A stretch of 9,723 nucleotides of DNA from Bdellovibrio sp. (lineage in GTDB: Bacteria > Myxococcota > SpSt-1050): the NCBI GenBank assembly GCA_020725805.1, contig DYEF01000064.1, positions 1 through 9,723 of the forward strand, in the 5' to 3' direction. Below are positions 6,429 to 9,723 of the stretch, piece after piece. The notes under the pieces were generated by a model. It saw only the letters and a list, made by a program, of their open reading frames with translations, was not told where the DNA came from and did no database searches. A program made the translations under genes and the position numbers. The number at the start of each line of letters is the position of its first letter. The stretch's first letter is position 1.

Positions 6429-7437
6429 ACAGCATATCTTTGAGAATTTCTGCGATCTCGACTGCATTTGTGGCCGCCCCGCGTCTGATATTGTCGGCCA
6501 CGATAAACATCGACAGCCCGTTTTCGAAGATAAGTGGCTCTCTTATTCTTCCAACAAAGACCTCGTCTCTTCCTGCCGCAAGTATTGGCATCGGATATTT
6601 CTTCTCTTTCGGGTCATCCACAACAACGACCATCTGTGCCTTGCTCAGTATCTTAATTGCCTCTTCGCGGTCTATCGGTCTTTCTGTCTCGATAAGGACG
6701 CTCTCCGAATGTCCGTGCATAACCGGTACACGGACTGTAGTAGGGGCGACCTTTATACCGGATTCCATAATTTTCTGGGTCTCGAAGACCATCTTCATCT
6801 CTTCCTTTGTGTAGTTGTTCTCCTGAAAGACATCTATATGAGGGATACAGTTGAACGCGATGTGATACGGGAAATGCTGTGGCGGAATCTTTTCGTTTTT
6901 ATAGTATGCATTGGTCTCCCTGTTGAGGGCGTCAACCGCCTTCTGCCCGGCACCGGAGACTGCCTGATATGTTGATACAACAATTCTCTTGATAGGATTG
7001 ACTTTGTGAATCGGGTTGAGGGCAACTACCATCTGAATTGTAGAACAGTTGGGGTTTGCAATAATTCCGCGGTTTTTATAATCCTTTATCCTGTGCGCAT
7101 TTACCTGAGGGACAACGAGCGGGATATCCGGCTCCATTCTCCACGCACTCGAGTTGTCTATGACAATACAACCCTCCGAGGCGCTTACGGGTGCAAATTC
7201 CCTGCTTACCGTCCCGCCGGCAGAGAAGAGGGCTATATCGAATCCTTTGAACATCCCCTTTTTGAGTTCTTCAACTGTGATATCCTCGCCGCCAAACCTT
7301 ATCTTTTGTCCGGCAGACCTCGAGGATGCCAGAAATCTGATTCTCTTTACCGGAAATTTCTTCTCTTCGAGAACTCTGATAAAAGTCCTGCCCACGAGCC
7401 CGGTCGCTCCGGCAATCACAATATTGTATTCCTTCAT
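6427..7437 (-). CDS. asd: Aspartate-semialdehyde dehydrogenase
   Basis: Asd reduces L-aspartyl-4-phosphate to L-aspartate-4-semialdehyde with NADPH in the cytoplasm, the branch point to lysine, diaminopimelate (peptidoglycan), threonine and methionine. The 336-residue product starts MKEYNIVIAG with the Rossmann loop GATGLVG at 10-16. The catalytic cysteine is Cys131 in NPNCSTIQ, the conserved STYQAVSGAG block (155-164) carries the active-site Gln, and RVPVMHGHSE (236-245) carries the catalytic His243. This matches the Bacillus-type Asd subfamily in length and motifs. The ATG at 7437 is chosen because GAGGAG (7445-7450) lies seven bases upstream; the frame is open 33 codons further, but that extension lacks family similarity and overlaps the upstream gene. 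A candidate promoter lies in the 59-base gap before it. Its stop overlaps the ribosome binding site of the next gene. No defect is seen. Confidence 0.96.
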   Translation of the reverse strand: MKEYNIVIAGATGLVGRTFIRVLEEKKFPVKRIRFLASSRSAGQKIRFGGEDITVEELKKGMFKGFDIALFSAGGTVSREFAPVSASEGCIVIDNSSAWRMEPDIPLVVPQVNAHRIKDYKNRGIIANPNCSTIQMVVALNPIHKVNPIKRIVVSTYQAVSGAGQKAVDALNRETNAYYKNEKIPPQHFPYHIAFNCIPHIDVFQENNYTKEEMKMVFETQKIMESGIKVAPTTVRVPVMHGHSESVLIETERPIDREEAIKILSKAQMVVVVDDPKEKKYPMPILAAGRDEVFVGRIREPLIFENGLSMFIVADNIRRGAATNAVEIAEILKDML

Positions 7438-7444
7438 ATAATAT

Positions 7445-7450
7445 CTCCTC
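7445..7450 (-). promoter_or_regulatory. asd: Ribosome binding site deciding the asd start
   Basis: GAGGAG on the minus strand, seven bases before the ATG at 7437, selects this start over in-frame upstream codons and places the Rossmann GATGLVG loop at the expected distance from the N-terminus. Confidence 0.75.
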
Positions 7451-7464
7451 TCAGAATCCGTTGT

Positions 7465-7492
7465 ATAATACCACAAGTTTTGAAAATGTGAA
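7465..7492 (-). promoter_or_regulatory. Candidate sigma-70 promoter for asd
   Basis: On the minus strand TTCACA (7487-7492, five of six to TTGACA) is followed after 16 bases by TATTAT (7465-7470, five of six to TATAAT). TG stands one base before the -10, an extended -10 element. It sits in the short gap between the acyltransferase stop and asd, so asd and the genes downstream could be transcribed apart from the upstream genes. Confidence 0.45.
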
Positions 7493-7496
7493 GAAA

Positions 7497-8372
7497 TTAG
7501 CAGGAGAATTTCCAGCGGTCGTGAATCCATATCCACTCGTGCGGGAATCTTATTATCTCTTCGGATAGCATATTGTTGACCCTTTCGAGTATCTCTGCCT
7601 CACCCTCATCGCAGGAATAACAGACTCTCTTCACTTCCGTGTGTATTTTTCCGTTTATACGGTGATTGTAACCGACTACAAGGGCGGCGCCGGTCTCCTT
7701 CAGGATTCTGGCAGGGAAGACCGGTGTCGGGGCGTCGAATCCCATAAATTTTACCATAACGGAAGGGACATTCGTATTCTGGTCTATGAGAAATCCCATA
7801 ACGGCATTCGAAGAGATGACATTGCGTATTTTTCCGGTTATTCCTTCCTCTTTTCTGAATATACACTTCACGCCGTTTTTCTCTCTCTTCTCCCTGATTA
7901 TTCCTGTAAATCTCGGGTCATAACTCTCCTTTGCAACTGTGTAGATATTGTATCCTGCCTTTGCAAGAGAGACAGCCATCAGTTCCCAGTTGCCCAGATG
8001 TGCGGTCAGAAATACTATCCCCTTTTTTTCAGACAGAGCTTCGTCGAGAATTCCTTTCGAATCCTTACCGATTGATGCAAATTCGTTTACGTCCTTATTT
8101 CTGAATATTACTGCTATCAGCTCCGAGACTGATATTGCCCAGTGAAGGTACATATCCCTGAGTATCCTTTTTGATTTCTTTTTGTCGTAGAAGACAGAGA
8201 GATTTTTGTATGCAGTCCTGTTTTCCCTTGTCGGGAGGAACGAAGCAAAGAGGGCTATTGCATAAAGAATATATTTTGTCAGCGGAGCGGGAATGTGGAC
8301 GAGTACAAAAAGCAGTATTTTTACGAATATATAAATCAGGTCGTTTTTTATTTTCTTTATAATCCTTCTCAT
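7497..8372 (-). CDS. LpxL/HtrB-family lysophospholipid or lipid A acyltransferase
   Basis: This 291-residue inner-membrane protein belongs to the LpxL/HtrB (lauroyl acyltransferase) family, which adds secondary acyl chains to lipid A in Gram-negatives; the mycobacterial relative PatA acylates phosphatidylinositol mannosides. An N-terminal membrane anchor covers about residues 11-29, with a second hydrophobic stretch at about 34-46. The catalytic HX4E motif is HLGNWE with His125 and Glu130 in VFLTAHLGNWELMA. Further family blocks are GFLIDQN followed by VKFMGFDAPTP, and the C-terminal FPHEWIWIHDRWK. Length is near the family norm of about 300. The ATG at 8372 has only a weak purine tract upstream, but no better start is seen. 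A candidate promoter lies upstream in the 123-base gap. The acceptor could be lipid A or a glycolipid made by the plus-strand genes; sequence does not decide. Confidence 0.88.
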   Translation of the reverse strand: MRRIIKKIKNDLIYIFVKILLFVLVHIPAPLTKYILYAIALFASFLPTRENRTAYKNLSVFYDKKKSKRILRDMYLHWAISVSELIAVIFRNKDVNEFASIGKDSKGILDEALSEKKGIVFLTAHLGNWELMAVSLAKAGYNIYTVAKESYDPRFTGIIREKREKNGVKCIFRKEEGITGKIRNVISSNAVMGFLIDQNTNVPSVMVKFMGFDAPTPVFPARILKETGAALVVGYNHRINGKIHTEVKRVCYSCDEGEAEILERVNNMLSEEIIRFPHEWIWIHDRWKFSC

Positions 8373-8461
8373 ACAGGTCTCTGATTACCAGAAAAGAGAT
8401 TCAAGTCAAATATTTTAATGTAGCCGCAAAGAGAGATCACCGTTTGCATTTGTTTTACGTG

Positions 8462-8490
8462 ATTATAGTGTACGAAGATTGCTGTGCGAA
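8462..8490 (-). promoter_or_regulatory. Candidate sigma-70 promoter for the LpxL-type gene
   Basis: On the minus strand TTCGCA (8485-8490, four of six to TTGACA) is followed after 17 bases by a perfect TATAAT (8462-8467). It lies just downstream of the kinase-like gene's stop, in the 123-base gap before the acyltransferase gene, and would separate lipid genes from the signalling pair. I see no clear terminator for the kinase-like gene in this gap. Confidence 0.42.
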
Positions 8491-8495
8491 AAATT

Positions 8496-9167
8496 TTATT
8501 TTATGACAGCCGGGAAGATGAGTATGAACATCCTTTCGGATATATTGCTTGTGTACATCTCTATCTCTCCCCCGATTGCGCGGACTATTATTGTGGAAGT
8601 GGCGGCGTGCTGAATCAGATGGGATTCTTCGGCCTTTTCGAATCTCTGGAGAAAGATATCGGTATTCGAGGTAGTCTCCGCTGCGTGGGATATGATTATT
8701 TCTGCCTTTTCTCCGTTTTTTCTTGCAGCAAGCAGAATCTTTCTCTTGTTTATATCCTTTGTCAGATTCGAGACAAGGACGTCGATGGTCCTGCCCAGCC
8801 TTTCGTTGTCCGAATTAATGAGAATATCCTCAGGCATATCGATTATGAAGAAGCCGGACCTGAAATCATTGAGTACGGCCTCGTTTCTCTCGATAGCTGA
8901 TTTTATAACGGACTGCAGGCTTAACTGTGTCAGTGTGAGTTCTTTCTGAAAGTGAAGAATCCTTGCCGCATCAGCTACATCGTCGATATAAAGATTGATT
9001 CTGTATGAGTTCCTCCTTATCCGCGACAGATAATCGCGTTGTTCCTGATTGATTTCTCCAACGACATTCGAGAGAAGAAGTTTTGTATAACCTGTAATGT
9101 TGGAAAGCGGAGACTTGATATCGTGTAGTATGGAGTCGATTATGTTTATGTTTTTAGTCTCTTTCAT
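8496..9167 (-). CDS. Histidine-kinase-like phosphotransfer protein with degenerate ATP domain
   Basis: A 223-residue cytoplasmic protein with no sensor domain or membrane span. The dimerisation helix pair begins almost at once: phospho-acceptor His15 in HDIKSPLSNITGY, a normal HisKA-type H box. The C-terminal part has the outline of a HATPase domain (RLGRTIDVLVSNLTKDI as an N-box-like helix with one Asn kept, FLQRFEKAE as an F-box-like stretch, then IVRAIGGEIEM), but the DxGxG motif is replaced by HAAET and the GxGLGL lid motif by HAATST. ATP binding is therefore unlikely. This resembles Spo0B and ChpT, kinase-derived proteins that relay phosphate between receivers. The ATG at 9167 is preferred over a TTG ten codons upstream because AAAGG lies nine bases before it; it overlaps the receiver gene by 14 bases. 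A phosphotransferase or phosphatase acting with the adjacent receiver is the likeliest role. Confidence 0.75.
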   Translation of the reverse strand: MKETKNINIIDSILHDIKSPLSNITGYTKLLLSNVVGEINQEQRDYLSRIRRNSYRINLYIDDVADAARILHFQKELTLTQLSLQSVIKSAIERNEAVLNDFRSGFFIIDMPEDILINSDNERLGRTIDVLVSNLTKDINKRKILLAARKNGEKAEIIISHAAETTSNTDIFLQRFEKAEESHLIQHAATSTIIVRAIGGEIEMYTSNISERMFILIFPAVIK

Positions 9168-9537
9168 ATTCAAGTGCCTTTGCAATGAGCTGAACAAGCT
9201 GTTCGCTGTTTATGGGTTTGTTGATATAGTCTACTACCCCCAGATTCATTGCCTCGATATATGAATCCATCTCCCCGTATGCCGTAAAGATGATAAATTT
9301 CTGATTGATGCCCATCTTTCGCGCCTCCTTCACCAGCTCGATCCCGTTCATCCCGCTCATAACAAGGTCTGCAAGCACTACCTTGATGTCTCCTGTATCC
9401 CTGAGAATCCTCAATGCCTCATTCCCGCTCGATACCGCGACCACATTGAAGCCGAGTGTCTTTATGGTATTCTTCACCAGCTCAAGCGAGTCTTCTTCAT
9501 CATCGACAACAAGGACTTTCAAGTTCTTCTCTGCCAT
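9154..9537 (-). CDS. Stand-alone response-regulator receiver domain (CheY-like)
   Basis: This 127-residue protein consists of a single receiver domain with no output domain. Key residues are present: acidic pair Asp12/Asp13 in VLVVDDEEDS, phospho-acceptor Asp57 in VVLADLVMSGMNG, switch Thr85 in FIIFTAYGE, and Lys107 followed by cis-Pro108 in YINKPIN. It should therefore accept phosphate and act by protein contact. The ATG at 9537 has AAAGG seven bases upstream. The gene overlaps the start of the kinase-like gene by 14 bases, so the two are co-translated and probably partners. With the neighbour lacking ATP motifs, the phosphate source would have to be a kinase coded elsewhere. A candidate promoter lies directly upstream. 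Confidence 0.93.
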   Translation of the reverse strand: MAEKNLKVLVVDDEEDSLELVKNTIKTLGFNVVAVSSGNEALRILRDTGDIKVVLADLVMSGMNGIELVKEARKMGINQKFIIFTAYGEMDSYIEAMNLGVVDYINKPINSEQLVQLIAKALEYERD

Positions 9538-9547
9538 TTATTAACCT

Positions 9548-9631
9548 TTACTTGCTAAAACTGATACCATTATTAGGCAATATAGTCAAGATTTTAGAAG
9601 ATATATCTGGAAATACCCCAAAATTTTTCAT
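9548..9631 (-). CDS. Possible 27-residue peptide upstream of the receiver gene
   Basis: A 27-codon frame begins with ATG at 9631, with GGAGG (9636-9640) four bases upstream, and ends ten bases before the receiver gene's ATG; its stop overlaps the receiver's ribosome binding site. The start also overlaps (ATGA) the stop of a frame entering from the window edge. The product (MKNFGVFPDISS..., ending SFSK) shows no known motif. A candidate promoter lies within it, which argues that this is instead an ordinary leader region. The tight spacing is the only support for a real peptide. Confidence 0.22.
   Translation of the reverse strand: MKNFGVFPDISSKILTILPNNGISFSK
9561..9589 (-). promoter_or_regulatory. 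Candidate sigma-70 promoter for the receiver/kinase-like pair
   Basis: On the minus strand TTGACT (9584-9589, five of six) is followed after 17 bases by TATCAG (9561-9566, four of six), with TG one base before the -10 as an extended element. Transcription would begin near 9554, leaving a leader of about 17 bases that just contains the AAAGG ribosome binding site of the receiver gene. Confidence 0.4.
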
Positions 9632-9723
9632 AAATCCTCCGCAAAACTAAATCTTAGCTGGTTTTTATTCACTTTTTTCTCTTTACTAAGCATCTGCTTT
9701 ATCCTTTTCATAATGATTTTAAG
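9628..9723 (-). CDS. Possible 3' end of an upstream gene cut by the window edge
   Basis: A frame open to the right edge reads 31 residues and then TGA, which overlaps the ATG of the small frame downstream. The sequence is very Lys-rich (for example MKRIKQMLSKEKK) and ends RFSFAEDL. It could be the basic tail of an upstream protein, or chance reading through AT-rich intergenic DNA; the base composition here is lower in GC than in the genes around it. No family is recognisable from so short a piece. Confidence 0.25.
   Translation of the reverse strand, partial: LKIIMKRIKQMLSKEKKVNKNQLRFSFAEDL

Noticed and set aside
6417-6467. Seventeen-codon N-terminal extension of the exported fusion protein
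   Set aside because: It would place a basic, Cys-containing stretch before a clear signal peptide, it overlaps asd, and a strong ribosome binding site serves the ATG at 6416.
7438-7536. Thirty-three-codon N-terminal extension of asd
   Set aside because: It overlaps the upstream acyltransferase gene and a promoter candidate, is not family-like, and GAGGAG precedes the internal ATG.
9168-9197. Ten-codon upstream TTG start for the kinase-like gene
   Set aside because: It uses a rare start without a clear ribosome binding site, while the ATG at 9167 has AAAGG at usable spacing and a short overlap typical of coupled pairs.
1-9723. Mobile element, phage, defence system or CRISPR array
   Set aside because: I saw no transposase, integrase or phage-like product, no array of spaced direct repeats, and no terminal inverted repeats flanking a gene set.

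Overview
The window reads as a stretch of chromosome from a diderm (Gram-negative type) bacterium of moderate, slightly AT-rich composition. The diderm assignment rests on a predicted outer-membrane beta-barrel and an LpxL/HtrB-type acyltransferase. A CFI-box segment and a barrel resembling the myxobacterial MXAN_2562 family point loosely to deltaproteobacteria in the old broad sense (Myxococcota, Desulfobacterota or a related candidate lineage). I see no transposase, integrase, phage gene, CRISPR array, rRNA or convincing tRNA, so nothing marks this as a mobile region.

Left part, plus strand: positions 1-479 contain no convincing gene but hold several potential RNA structures. One is a long stem at the left edge; another is a terminator-like hairpin touching the ribosome binding site of the next gene. 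Three plus-strand genes follow: a CDP-alcohol phosphatidyltransferase (480-1265), an unrecognised 49-residue single-span membrane protein (1276-1425) and a GT4 glycosyltransferase (1449-2597). Together they look like a phospholipid headgroup and glycophospholipid module, comparable in layout to phosphatidylinositol/PimA-type pathways.

Right part, minus strand, read from right to left: a stand-alone receiver protein (9154-9537), an overlapping histidine-kinase-like protein with a wrecked ATP site (8496-9167), an LpxL/HtrB-family acyltransferase (7497-8372), aspartate-semialdehyde dehydrogenase asd (6427-7437), a large exported fusion protein (4632-6416), tRNA pseudouridine synthase truA (3868-4623), a four-span membrane protein starting at TTG (3466-3867) and a PlsC-type acyltransferase (2636-3388). 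The genes from asd to the four-span protein are very tightly packed, with ribosome binding sites overlapping preceding stop codons. Candidate promoters lie before the receiver gene, before the LpxL-type gene and before asd. The two gene sets converge at about 2598-2635.

The most unusual item is the 594-residue exported protein. An FN3-like domain and a CFI-box tail, which normally ends a protein, are followed by a second signal-peptide-like segment and a complete outer-membrane barrel domain. It looks like two neighbouring genes fused into one, possibly matured by internal cleavage. The second is the kinase-like protein next to the receiver: it keeps the phospho-acceptor histidine but has lost the glycine-rich ATP motifs, suggesting a Spo0B/ChpT-like phosphotransferase. 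Three membrane-lipid enzymes of different families within 8 kb (a phosphatidyltransferase and two acyltransferases), plus a GT4 enzyme, suggest that envelope lipid metabolism is a theme of the locus.
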